Source: Arachis hypogaea (lineage: Eukaryota; Streptophyta; Magnoliopsida; Fabales; Fabaceae). From it: a DNA stretch of 64,000 bases. The notes below the pieces were generated by a model, which saw nothing but the letters and a program-made list of their open reading frames with translations, was not told where the DNA came from and ran no database searches. Positions 12,826 through 24,480 of this stretch are shown here, piece after piece (the first letter of the stretch is position 1; each line of letters starts with the position of its first letter). The DNA is taken from positions 41,153,419 to 41,217,418 of the forward strand of contig NC_092042.1 of assembly GCF_003086295.3 (NCBI RefSeq), given 5' to 3'. The position numbers and the translations under genes were made by a program.

Positions 12826-13338
12826 TGTTCCGAGGGTTACCTGAAACTATAGGTTGATCTCGGACGAGATCTTCTGTGTGGGTCGGAGCTGCTGTATCCA
12901 ACTTGTTGGACTTGGTGATGGTGCTGATCCTTCATCCCCGGAGGGTAGGGGGTACGTGCAAGGGACTCCGATGCTTAAGTTACCAAGGGTATTAAGCAGG
13001 TATTGAGTAGAATCAGAGTATCAGTTATACCTGGGTGCTCCAGTGTATTTATAATGGTGTAGAGTGACCTCTTCGGGTAAGATAAGTTAGTTATCTTTTC
13101 TTATCTTATCTTACCTTTGACTGGGGTCCTCTTATCTTCAAGTGAACCGCCTTTATCTCTACGAGCTTGGGCTGCCCTTGGATTTGGGACGTGTTCCTCC
13201 GTTTGGGCCCTTTGTTTGGGCCTTCCTGTGACTTGGCTGAGCTCTTTAGAAAGAGGTCGGGTTGTCTTGACCTGAAGAGGTCGGTCGCTTTGTCTGTAGA
13301 ACATCCCGGGTTGGTCAGCTCGACCCAGGGTATGAACA
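12826..13338. mobile_element. 513-bp solo LTR nested in family C element
   Basis: Begins TGTTCCGAGGG and ends GGTATGAACA: 5-bp terminal inverted repeats TGTTC/GAACA with TG...CA ends. A perfect AGCCT target duplication flanks it (12821-12825 and 13339-13343). Its base composition is visibly more GC-rich than its surroundings. A TATTTATAAT near 13047 suggests plus orientation. The parent family is not recognised. The ORFs inside (13101-13421) cross repeat DNA and are not considered genes. Confidence 0.85.
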
Positions 13339-16300
13339 AGCCTCTAACCTTCAACCAAGCCTACTCCAACTCTCATTCAAACCACAATTGTCAATCAATC
13401 AAGGCCACAAGAAGCATCTAGAATAGTTTATTTTTATTTCATTGTAATTTGCTTTCAATTTCATTTAAGTTTGTAATTTAGGAAAGCCTATATAAAGGCC
13501 TTAGCTTCATAGAATTAGTCATGCTGGATTGGGGGGAAGTCTTAGGATCCTCTCCGTTCACCATCAATTTCTTCTCTTTTCTTTCTTACTTTGTAAATAA
13601 TTTAGTTATGAATTACTAACTCTTTCCATTGGGAAAGAGAGCTCTATTGTTTTTCAATGGATTAAGTTATTTTTATTCTTCTTCTTCTTCTATTAATCTC
13701 TCTTTGATTTACTAGAAAGGATTTTGTTCTTCATTCTAGCATTCAATTATCTTGGAAAAGAGATTGAATGCAATTGGGTTTTATGGAAACCTTGGAAGAG
13801 GAAACATAAAACCATGCTTAAAATTCTTTCTCACACTTGAGTAGGATTTGGGTTTTGGTGTTTGGATATGGTGATATATAATCCTCCCTCTACCTGGACC
13901 TATGATAATGTGTGGTATAATCAGGGATCATTCTTTATCTCTTCTCATGAGCAATTAGACCAAGAAATTGGCTATTGATCAAGATTTGAGAGATTGAGTC
14001 ACCAAGGAATTTGGGCTCAATCAATTATGATTGCCAAGAGGTCAATAAGTTGCATGATTGAAGATGAGATAAAATCAATTAATCTGGAGAATGCAATATC
14101 TCTTGATCCCAATATTTATTTTATCTTTCTTTCTTTTATTTACTTTGTGGTTATTTACATTTCTGCACTTTACATTTCCAGCACTTTGCTTTCTTTTACT
14201 TTACTTTCCTTACCATTTACTTTCTTGCACTTTATTGCTTTCCATTAGTTTCATGTCATTTACTTTTCTTGTTGCTTATTATCACTCAAAATTGAATCGT
14301 CTAACTAGGCTAATTAATCAACTATTTGCTTGCTTAATTCAATTAATCTCTGTGGATACGATCCCACTCCATTGTGTGTTATTACTTGACGACAATTTGG
14401 TGCGCTTGCCAAAGAACGGATTCATTATATGTGGGTAGTGAATTCCGGTCATCAATGACTGCGCATCATGTTATGTTTTTCTATGCTTTTTCATATCAAA
14501 AATTAGTTTATAATTCCCAATTATTGAGTATTTGTCGTTCTTAAGTTGTATATTACTTTTATCTTTTGATTCGATGAATTTTGTAGGAAATGATAGAAAA
14601 CGAAGTAATAAAAACACTAATAGAGGAAGCACACTCTCAAGGTGGCAAAAGAGTTGGAAACAAACTCAAAGAGAAGCAAAGAGGATTTGCAACCCTGACC
14701 TCTTCACACTCAAACAAAAATAACTCAAGCTACAAAGCTCTAAAAGAGATTTTATCAGTGCCATTGAAAAGTAGACTTCCAGAGCTTTCCAACCATATAT
14801 AATACTTTATAGTGGACACTAGATTTGAGGGCGCATATTGCAATTCTTTCTACACTGTGTACTCGGCGTGGCACGCCAAAACCTGGGCATGGCACGCTAG
14901 GCCAAATTTCCAGAAAACACGCTAGACTGACCTCTTCACCTTCAAATGATCATAACTTGGCTAGAGAAGTCCAAATAACATGTTTCCATCGGTGTTAGAA
15001 AGCTGAGATCCAGGACTTTCCAATGATATATAATAGTCTATAGTGGACATTTAATTTGGGGACCCAAATAGACCAATATTCATCGAGTAAGGTTTCGCAA
15101 ACCTTCAAAAGCCCAAAATACCACTTCAATGACACTCCACATTGGGCCACTTCCTAATACTCCAATTCCTTAATTTATTCTTCAATGTTTCAAGCCTCTA
15201 TGAAGAGAATTAAAAGTTCACAAGCCCAAGTCAAGACACAATTAACAATCAATCAAGGCCTCAAGAATAATCTAGAAGTAATTAGAAAATTTCATTTGAT
15301 TGTAGTTTCATTTGAATTTGTAATTTAGGTTGCTTATAAATAGGGCCTTAGATTCATCATTTCGGACATACCATGGAGGGGTGGAGGTGACTCCACTCCC
15401 TTTTCACTCTCATTCTCTTCTATTCTTCCATTTCTTTCATACACACTTTTGTAAATATATTGCTATGAATTTCTAATTTCCAACATCGGGAAAGAGAGCT
15501 CTATTTCTATTTGATGGATTAAATTGTTTTTATTCTTCTTCTTCTCTCCATCTCTCTTTGATTTACTAGAAAGAATTTCGTTCTTCATGTTAGCATACAA
15601 TTATCTTGGAAAAGAGATTGAATGTATTTGGGTTTTATGTGAACCTTGGAAGAGGAATTATAAAACCATGCTTGAAATTCCTTTTCACACTTGAGTAGAT
15701 TTGGGTATGGATGGGATATTGTGACATTTAATCTATCCATTATTTGCATCTACGAAAGTGTGTGGTATAATTAGGGACCATTCTTCATCTCTTCTCATGA
15801 GCAATTAGACCAAGGAATTGGCTATTGATCAAGATTGGGGAGATTGAGTTACCAAGGAATTGGGACTCAATCACTCATGATTGCCAAGAGGTCAATTAGT
15901 TGCATGATTGAAGAGGAGATGAAAACTATTGATCCTAAAAATGCAATATCTCTTGATCCCAATGTTAATTTCATTCTTAATTCTTGTTCTTTTCTTCTTG
16001 TCTTTAATTCTTGTCATTTACGTATGCACATTTATGGCTTTCTTTACTTTTGCACATTTATGCCTACCAAGTGTTTGTAAAAATTCTTCACTTAGTTTTA
16101 CTTTTTAGTCATTTACTTTCTTGCACTTTACTTTCTTGTACTTTCTATTCCTTGCAATTTATATTCTTGTACTTTAATTTTCATCACTTTAATTTCTTGT
16201 CATTTACTTTTCTTGCACTTTATTGATTTCATTTAATTTCATGTTATTTACATTTCTTGTTGCTTATCACTCAAAATTGAATCATTTAACTAGAATAATT

Positions 16301-16928
16301 AATCAACTATTGCTTGCTTAATCCGTTAATTCTCGTGGGATCGACCTCACTCTTTGTGAGTTATTACCTGACGACAATTCGGTATACTTGCCAAAGGAAT
16401 TTTTGTAGTGATACATTAACTCCATGATCAGAGGCCTCTAGGGCATTGAACGCTGGCTAGGGTGTCCTTTATGGGCGTGGACGCTGGTCTCTTCTCCTTT
16501 GGGCATTGGACGCCAGAATAGGGCAGAAGGCTGGCGTTGAACACCAGTTTTGGGTCTTCAATTCTAAAGCAAAGTATGAACTATTACATATTTCTGGAAC
16601 ACTCTGGATGTTATCTTTCAATAGCCATTGAGAAAGCTCGATTTGGACTTTTGTAGCTCCAGAAAAGCTATTTTGAGTGCAAGGAGGTCAGATCCGGACA
16701 GCATCTGCAGTGCTTTCTCTGCCTCTGAATCAGACTTTTGCTCCAGCTCCTCAATTTTTGCCAGAAAATACTTGAAATTTCATAAAAATACACAAACCCA
16801 AAGTAGAATCCAAAAATTTGAATTTGGCACTAAAATCTATGAAAACTTAATAAAACTTAAACAAAATATACTAAAAACTATATGAAAATGATGGCAAAAA
16901 GCGTATAAAATATCCGCTCATCACTCTG

Positions 16929-18372
16929 GACTCGGATTTCATAAAAAAATGTTAATATAAGCCTTTATAAATTTAGCGTGATTAAATTATTTCTCATGAA
17001 ATATCGTTTAGCTACTCGCAAGGTTAACACTTTAAGCTACGTCATAGGTAAATACATGATAATAGAACATAAGCATATTTACATATATACAAATGTACAC
17101 TGGAACTAAGTTTGGAGATACATGTCATCTATCAAAAAACTTAGAACTACACCAAGTTATATATACATATACAAAAGAGGAAGTTAGTCCCAACCCTCAC
17201 ACGGGTTTCCTAAACTGGAACCCTACTACTGAGAGGTCTTACCCCTCTAAAAGTACTACAAAAGCGAGGAAAAAGTGGTACTATTGATCATCAAAAGGAG
17301 TAAAAAGTCAGCTAGGTACATCTCCGGAATGGTCTTCAATTAGAGTGAATACGTACGACATGCCGAGGTAGAAATATGGGCGATGTAACCCGAAACTCAA
17401 CAGACTCCTCTGCAGAACCCATTTGGGGAGTGGGAGAAAGAAAGAGAAGAAGGGTGAGAACCTAGAGTTCTCAGCAGATAAAAAGGGAGCCTAAGGTCTT
17501 TGTCTCTAAGTTGTCGTGAAACAGAAAAAGAACAAACATAGAAACACAAGACACAAACATACATACAAAAAGTAAATAGTATAGACAAATAGGAAATGGA
17601 AATAAATAATGCACAAAAAGTTCATATGCGCAAATAAGATGATGCATGCCTGTTCCTAGCGCAGGCCATGAGCTCATGCGTTGGTTGTCTACCCGCAACC
17701 TGATGTTACTCGGAGTGAACCCTGAATATGGTCCCTTTACTGTGTTAGTTAGACACCTTGGCATCTCGGTTACCCATGTCAGTTAGGCCTCATCACAATA
17801 ACATTTTAATGTGCATCACATGAAGGAACCGTGTTATTAGTTAGGCGAACATTCCTGCATTAGCAATCTCAAGCTATCCGTTAGGCAGGCACTTGCGTAT
17901 TAGCAGTTTGGCACAAGGCCTATTTAACATACACTTTTCATAATTTACTATTCATTTTGATTATCTCTTTTAAACGTGTTTTCTCATTTCATTTCTCTCT
18001 ACTATGCCTTTACATCACCAACACTATAAAATATACCTCCGCATCACCGCCCAGCTATACATACCTTCGCACCACCGCAAAATTATACGTACCTTCGCAT
18101 CACCCATTGACCTTAAAACATCCTTGGTTGTCCTCATACGACTATTTTAGATCCTAAAGCTTTGTATTGAGGTAATTTGGTCATAGTTTAAACTGGTGCT
18201 ATTGCTTAAAAAGGATGCTGTTATTGTTTTCGAGAAAATGCAGCAAGGAACGGCAGCGGTAGTAGATTAATTAAATTCATTAAAAATCCAATTCTAACCC
18301 ATTGTCTTTCAAAATTCACGTCCTTAAGAAAGACTCTTCCAGCTTTTCATAAAACTAAATTTCAGATTAATA
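16929..18372. repeat. Old repeat, homologous to 60911-61900
   Basis: No gene is visible. The stretch shares a diverged order of blocks with 60911-61900, including AACTGGAACCC/AACTAGAATCC, AAAGCGAGG/AAAGTGAGG and GCAGGCCATGAGCTCATG/GCAGGCCATGATCTCATG followed by CAACCTGA. It looks like a decayed LTR of the TGTAACARCCC (Del/Tekay-like) type, cut on the left by the S1 insertion and on the right by element E. 17960-18160 contains short CGCATCACCG-type imperfect repeats. Confidence 0.5.
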
Positions 18373-18377
18373 CCATG

Positions 18378-19885
18378 TGGTGCACGAAATTGCAATCACA
18401 CTTTTGCAATCCCGCACAACTAACCAGCAAGTGCACTGGGTCGTCCAAGTAATACCTTACGTGAGTAAGGGTCGATCCCACGGAGATTGTCGGCTTGAAG
18501 CAAGCTATGGTTATCTTGTAAATCTTAGTCAGGATATCAGAAATTATCAGGATATTGTGAAAAGTAAAAGAACATGAAATAAGTACTTGTTTTGCAGTAA
18601 TGGAGAATAGGTTGAGGTTTTGGAGATGCTCCATCTTCTGAATCTCTGCTTTCCTACTGTCTTCTTCTTCAAGCACGCAAGGCTCCTTCCATGGCAAGCT
18701 GTATGCAAGGGTTTCACCGTTGTCAGTGGCTACCTCCCATCCTCTCAGTGGAAATGTTCAACGCACCCTGTCACGGCACGGCTATCCATCTGTCGGTTCT
18801 CGATCAGGCCGGAATAGAATCCAGTGATTCTTTTGTGTTTGTCACTAACGCCTGCCATCAGGAGTTTGAAGCTCGTCACAGTCATTCAATCATTGAATCC
18901 TACTCAGAATACCACAGACAAGGTTAAGACCTTCCGGATTCTCTTGAATGCCGCCATCAGTTCTAGCTTATACCACGAAGATTTCGGTTAAAGAATCCAA
19001 GAGATATCTACTTAATCTAAGGTAGAACGGAGGTGGTTGTCAGGCACACGTTCATAGTTGAGAATGATGATGATTGTCACGGATCATCACATTCATCCGA
19101 TTTAAGAACAAGTGATATCTTAGAATGGAAGCAAACATGATTGAATGAAAAACAGTAGTAATTGCATTAATCCATCAAAACACAGCAGAGCTCCTCACCC
19201 CCAACCATGGGGTTTAGAGACTCATGCTGTGGAAGGTACACAAAGAAACGTGTAAAGTGTCATGAGGTACAGATACAATGTCAAAAGATCCTATTAATAG
19301 TAAACTAGTAACCTAGGGTATACAGAAATGAGTAAATGACGTAAAAATCCACTTCTGGGTCCACTTGGTGTGTGCTTGGGCTGAGCAATGAAGCATTTTC
19401 GTGTAGAGACCTTTTCTGGAGTTAAACGCCAGCTTTTATGCCAGTTTGGGCGTTTAACTCCAAGTTTTATGCCAGTTCCAGCGTTAAACGCTGGAATTTC
19501 TGAGGCTGATTTGCAACGCCGGTTTGGGCCATCAAATCTTGGGCAAAGTATAGACTATCATATATTGCTAGAAAGCCCAGGATGTCTACTTTCCAACGCC
19601 GTTGAGAGCGCGCCAATTGGGCTTCTGTAGCTCCAGAAAATCCACCTCGAGTGCAGGGAGGTCAGAATCCAACAGCATCTGCAGTCCTTTTCAGTCTCTG
19701 AATCAGATTTTTGCTCAGAACCCTCAATTTCAGCCAGAAAATACCTGAAATCACAGAAAAACACACAAACTCATAGTAAAGTCCAGAAAAGTGAATTTTA
19801 ACTAAAAACTAATAAAAATATACTAAAAACTAACTAGATCATACTAAAAACAATGCCAAAAAGCGTATAAATTATCCGCTCATCA
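18378..19885 (-). repeat. 3' LTR of element E
   Basis: A 1508-bp LTR, plus strand TGGTGCACGAAATTGCAATC to ATTATCCGCTCATCA. Compared with the 1523-bp partner at 38950-40472 it lacks 11 bp near 19852 and shows about 14 substitutions. Palindromes at about 19418, 19449 and 19480 keep the 31-bp step. The ORFs at 18362-18927 and 19388-19764 fall wholly in the LTR and recur in other LTR copies. Confidence 0.93.
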
Positions 19886-20821
19886 CAACACGAAACTTAA
19901 ATTGTTGCTTGTCCCCAAGCAACTAAAAATCAAAATAGGATAAAAAGAAGAGAATATACTATAGACTCCATAATATCAAGGAAACATAGCTCCAATTAGA
20001 TGAGCGGGACTAGTAGCTTTTTGCCTCCGAACAATTTTGGCATCTCACTCTATCCCTTGAAGTTTAGAATGATTGGCATCTATAAGAACTCAGAACTCAG
20101 ATAGTGTTATTGATTCTCCTAGTTAAGTATAATGATCCTTGAACTTAGCCAGTGTATGAGTCTTGGCTGTGGCCCAAAGCACTCTGTCTTCCAGTATTAC
20201 CACCGGATACATACATGCCACAGACACATAATTGGGTGAACCTTTTCAGATTGTGACCCAGCTTTGCTAGAGTCCCCAATTAGAGGTGTCCAGGGTTCTT
20301 AAGCACACTCTTTTTGCCTTGGATCACAACTTCATTTCTTTCTTTTTCTTTCTCTTTTTTTTTCGAATTTTTTTTTGTATCCACTGCTTTTTTCTTGCTT
20401 CAAGAATCAATTAAATGATTTTTTTAGATCCTCAATAACAGTTCTCTTTTTTCCTCATTCTTTCAAGAGCCAATAATTTTTAACATTCTCAAAACAACAA
20501 ATTCAAGAGACATATGCACTGTTCAAGCATTCATTCGGAAAACAGAAATTATTGTCACCACATCAAACTAATTCAACTAGTTTCAAGGATAAATTTCGAA
20601 ATCCTGTACTTCTTGTTCTTTTGTGATTAAAGCATTTTTCATTTAAGAGAGGTGATGGATTCATAGGACATTCATAGCTTTAAGACATGAATTTTAAATT
20701 CTATTAATTATGAATTAAAAACAAGACTCAAAAATAGATATAAGATTAGACTAGAAAATAAAAATAGAAAACAAAAATTTAAATAGGCTCCTAATGATAG
20801 AGGTTTTCACAGAGTTAGGAC
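19886..20821 (-). other. 3' UTR of element E, no gene
   Basis: Non-coding stretch between the ORF3 stop and the 3' LTR in minus sense. It contains the LTR-proximal AAGTTTGGTGT-type motif (19886-19922, here one base changed), a T-rich tract at 20330-20370, and a block at about 20265-20310 (CCAATTAGAGGTGTCCAGG) shared with elements B and D. Confidence 0.75.
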
Positions 20822-21815
20822 TCAACAACCTTGATGTTGAGAAGTGGATGCTCCCTCAACTTGAGATGAAAGCTTTTGGCGTTTCAACTCTTGGAGTTCA
20901 CGCCCCTGCTTCTCTTGTTCCTTCAGCAATTTGCAGAGCATGCAGTTCTGATTCTGCTGTTTTTCCTTCAGTTGCTCCATAGTTTCTTGCAACTTGGTGA
21001 TAGATGCTTCTAGGCTGGTCCAGTAGTCAATTTTAGGGAATTCAGGGAGGAACTCCTGCGCCCTCCTTTTGATAGAGTTGTCTTGCATTTGTCCTTCCAT
21101 TGACTTCTTGGTGATTGGATGTTCAATGGGTATGAATTCAACAACTCCCATCTTTACCCCAGCCTCTTTACAGAGCAAGGAGATTAAGCTTGGGTAAGCC
21201 AATTTGGCTTCAGTGGAATTTTTATTTGCAATTGTGTAGATCTTACAAGCAATTACATGATGAACCTCCACTTCTTTTCCAAGCATAATGCAATGAATCA
21301 TCACTGCTCTCTTGATAGTGACCTCAGAACGGTTGCTAGTGGGCAATATGGAATGCCCAATAAAGTCTAGCCAACCTCTTGCAATTGGTTTGAGGTCTCC
21401 CCTCTTGAGTTGGTTTGGGACACCCTTTGAATTGGTTATCCACTTAGTTCCAGGGAGGCATATGTCCTCTAGAACTTGATCCAACCCTTTATCTGCTCTC
21501 ACCATTCTCCTATTAAAGGATTCAGGATCATCTTGCAGTTGAGGTAATTTGAAGATTTCTCTTATTTTGTCCAGATGGAAGTACATAACTTTCCCTCTGA
21601 CCATGGTTCTGTAGGTATGGTAAGCAGTTCCAGTCATTCTCTGCTTATCTGTTAGCCACAGATTTGAGTATAATTCCTGAACCATATTCCTTCCAACCTT
21701 TATTTCAGGATTGGTTAGAACTTCCCATCCTCTATTTCGAATTTGCTCTTGGATCCCCGGGTACTCATCTTCTTTCAGATCAAATTTTACTTCCGGGATC
21801 ACTGACCTCAGACCC
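20822..21815 (-). pseudogene. ORF3 of element E, C-terminal part (split by element B)
   Basis: The downstream fragment of a third ORF whose start is at 32496. The frame is open from the junction at 21815 to the TGA at 20822. With the nested element and one GACCC copy removed, the two parts total 1113 nt, exactly 371 codons including the stop, so the frame was intact before insertion. Residues resemble the 'putative plant transposon protein' domain found after pol in Athila-like elements (PF20167 by recollection): RNRGWEVLTNP, ARGWLDFIGHSILPTSNRSEVT, MIHCIMLGKEVEVHHVIACKI and PITKKSMEG. The last ~60 residues are Q/E/K-rich and probably coiled coil. No enzymatic motif, signal peptide or membrane segment is seen. 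Function unknown. Confidence 0.85.
21811..21815. other. Target site duplication of element B (left copy)
   Basis: GACCC here and at 32373-32377 bracket element B precisely, proving that B inserted into ORF3 of element E. Confidence 0.95.
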
Positions 21816-23568
21816 TGGTGCGCGAAATTGTGAACAATACTTTTTCACAACTCTCATAATCCCCGGTCATGAACCCCAAAAACTTGGTAGCTCAATACCA
21901 TGGCATTACACAACTTCGCACAACTAACCAGCAAGTGCACTGGGTCGTCCAAGTAATAAACCTTACGCGAGTAAGGGTCGATCCCACGGAGATTGTTAGT
22001 ATTGAAGCAAGCTATGGTCATCTTGTAAATCTTAGTCAGGCAAACTCAAATGGTAATGGTGATGAACGAAAATAACACAAAGGTAAAGATAGAGATACTT
22101 ATGTAATTCATTGGTAGGAACTTCAGATAAGCGCATGAAGATGCCTTCCCTTCCGTCTCTCTGCTTTCCTACTGTCTTCATCCAATCCTTCTTACTCCCT
22201 TCCATGGCAAGCTTAAGCAAGGGTTTCACCGTTGTCAGTGGCTACCTCCCATCCTCTCAGTGAAAGCGATTGCATATGCTCTGTCACAGCATAGCGGAAT
22301 TCATCTGTCGGTTCTCAATCAGGCCGGAATAGAATCCAGTGATTCTTTTGCGTCTGTCACTAACGCCCCGCCTTCAGGAGTTTGAAGCACGTCACAGTCA
22401 TTCAGTCATTGAATCCTACTCAGAATACCACAGACAAGGTTAGACCTTCCGGATTCTCTTGAATGCTGCCATCAGTTCTCGCCTATACCACGAAGACTCT
22501 GATCTCACAGAATGGTTGGCTCGTTTGTCAGACGAGCACTCGGTTGTCAGGCGATCAACCATGCATCGTGCAATCAGGAATCCAAGAGATATTCACTAGA
22601 GCCTTGATTGCTTGTAGAACAAGAGTGGTTGTCAGTCACCTTGTTCATGGGTGAGAATGATGATGAGTGTCACGGATCATCACATTCATCAAGTTGAAGA
22701 ACAAGTGATATCTTAGAACAAGAACAAGCGGAATTGAATGGAAGAACAATAGTAATTGCATTAATACTCGAGGTACAGCAGAGCTCCACACCTTAATCTA
22801 TGGTGTGTAGAAACTCCACCGTTGAAAATACATAAGCATAAGGTCTAGGCATGGCCGAATGGCCAGCCTCCCAATGATCTAAGAACTAAATGTCCAAAGA
22901 TGATCAAAGGATCTAAAACAATCCAAAGACCTAAAGATATCTAATACAATAGTAAAAGGTCCTATATATAGAAAACTAGTAGCCTAGGGTGTACAGAGAT
23001 GAGTAAATGACATAAAAATCCACTTCCGGGCCCACATGGTGTGTGCTTGGGCTGAGCAATGAAGCAAATTTCGTGCAGAGACTCTTCTTGGAGTTAAACG
23101 CCAGCTTTAGTGCCAGTTTGGGCGTTTAACTCCCATTTGGGTGCCAGTTCCAGCGTTTAACGCTGGGATTCCTAAGGGTGACTTTGAACGCCGGTTTGGG
23201 CCATCAAATCTTGGGCAAAGTATGGACTATCATATATTGCTGGAAAGCCCAGGATGTCTACTTTCCAACGCCGTTGAGAGCGCGCCAATTGGGCTTCTGT
23301 AGCTCCAGAAAATCCACTTCGAGTGCAGGGAGGTCAGAATCCAACAGCATCTGCAGTCCTTTTTGGTCTCAGAATCAGATTTTTGCTCAGGTCCCTCAAT
23401 TTCATCCAGAAAATACCTGAAATCACAGAAAAACACACAAACTCATAGTAAAGTCCAGAAAAGTGAATTTTAACTAAAAACTAATAAAAATATACTAGAA
23501 ACTAACTATATCATATCAAAAACATACTAAAAACAATGCCAAAAAGCATACAAATTATCCGCTCATCA
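21816..23568 (-). repeat. 3' LTR of element B
   Basis: 1753 bp, plus strand from TGGTGCGCGAAATTG to TTATCCGCTCATCA. Identical in length to 30620-32372. The first 90 bp include CCCCAAAAACTTGGTAGC with CCGGTCATG, a worn PBS-like piece. TATA-like CTATATATA lies at 22962-22970. Palindromes are near 23093-23165. Confidence 0.95.
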
Positions 23569-24480
23569 CAACACCAAACTTAAATTGTTGCTTGTCCCCA
23601 AGCAACTGAAAATCAAATAAGATAAAAAGAAGAGAATATGCAATGAATTCCAAAAACATCTGTGAAGATCAGTATTAATTAGATGAGCGGGGCTTTTAGC
23701 TTTTTGCCTCTGAACAGTTTTGGCATCTCACTCTATCCTTTGAAATTCAGAATGGTTGGCTTCTTTAGGAACTTAGAATCCAGATAGTGTTAATGATTCT
23801 CCTAGTAAAGTATGATGATTCTTGAACAAAGCTACTTATTGAGTCTTGGCTGTGGCCCAAAGCACTCTATCTTCCAGTATTACCACCGGATACATACATG
23901 CCACAGACACATAATTGGGTGAACCTTTTCATATTGTGACTCAGCTTTGCTAAAGTCCCCAATTAGAGGTGTCCAGGGTTCTTAAGCACACTCTTATTTG
24001 CCTTGGATCACAACTCTTATTTCTCTCTATATTTTTTTTTTCGTTTTCTTTTTCTCTTTTTTTTTCGAAATTTTTTTTTTGAATAGAAATGCTTTTTTCT
24101 TGCTTCAAGAATCATTTTAATGATTTTTCAGATCCTCAATAACATGTCTCCTTTTTCATCATTCTTTCAAGAGCCAACATTCATGAACCACAAATTCAAA
24201 AGATATATGCACTGTTTAAGCGTACATTCAGAGAACAAAAATATTGCCACCACATCAAAATAATTAAACTGTTATAAAATTCAAAATTCATGCAATTCTT
24301 TCTTTTATCAATTAAGCACATTTTTATTTAAGAAAGGTGATGGATTCATAGGACATTCATAACTTTAAGGCATAGACACTAAGACACTAATGATCACAAG
24401 ACACATACATGGATAAACATAAGCATAAAATTCGAAAAATAGAAGAATAAAGAACAAGGAAATCAAGGAACGGGTCCACC
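23569..24480 (-). other. 3' UTR of element B, no gene
   Basis: Non-coding in minus sense between the ORF3 stop and 3' LTR. It begins at the LTR with CAACACCAAACTTAAATTG and TTGCTTGTCCCCAAGC (23569-23606). It shares with E and D the block CCAATTAGAGGTGTCCAGG (about 23958) and long T-rich runs at 24030-24090. Confidence 0.75.

Larger units (their letters stand above)
11510..16430 (+). mobile_element. Tandem LTR-LTR element (family C) without internal region
   Basis: The element begins TGATGAATGATGACTGCGC and ends ATTAACTCCATGATCA, flanked by GAGGC on both sides (11505-11509 and 16431-16435). It consists of two head-to-tail homologous copies: 11510 to about 14454, and about 14455 to 16430. Each starts with TGACTGCGCAT, carries GGCGTGGCACGCC palindromes, then an (A)ATTGGCTATTGATCAAGAT region, and ends with CGACAATT.GGT and CTTGCCAAAG. 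No gag, pol or PBS lies between them. By eye the copies are near 85-88% identical in their 3' halves. The first copy is longer because it holds a 61-bp tandem repeat and a 513-bp solo LTR. Confidence 0.8.
10483..16923 (-). mobile_element. Solo LTR S1 (FIDEL-related), split by a nested insertion
   Basis: The left piece, 10483-11509, starts TGGTGTGCAGAATTT; the right piece, 16436-16923, ends TATCCGCTCATCA. Together they make one LTR of about 1515 bp. CTCTG flanks both ends (10478-10482 and 16924-16928), a perfect 5-bp target duplication, so this is a true solo LTR left by LTR-LTR recombination. It is interrupted at the GAGGC duplication by the element at 11510-16430. The order of segments matches the LTR at 59425-60907. 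The right piece carries worn palindromes near 16445-16550. Confidence 0.88.

Noticed and set aside
14091..14438. 115-residue hydrophobic ORF that could be called a membrane protein
   Set aside because: It comes from T/C-rich LTR sequence (TTTACTTTCTTGCACTTT repeats); the second LTR copy does not keep the frame.
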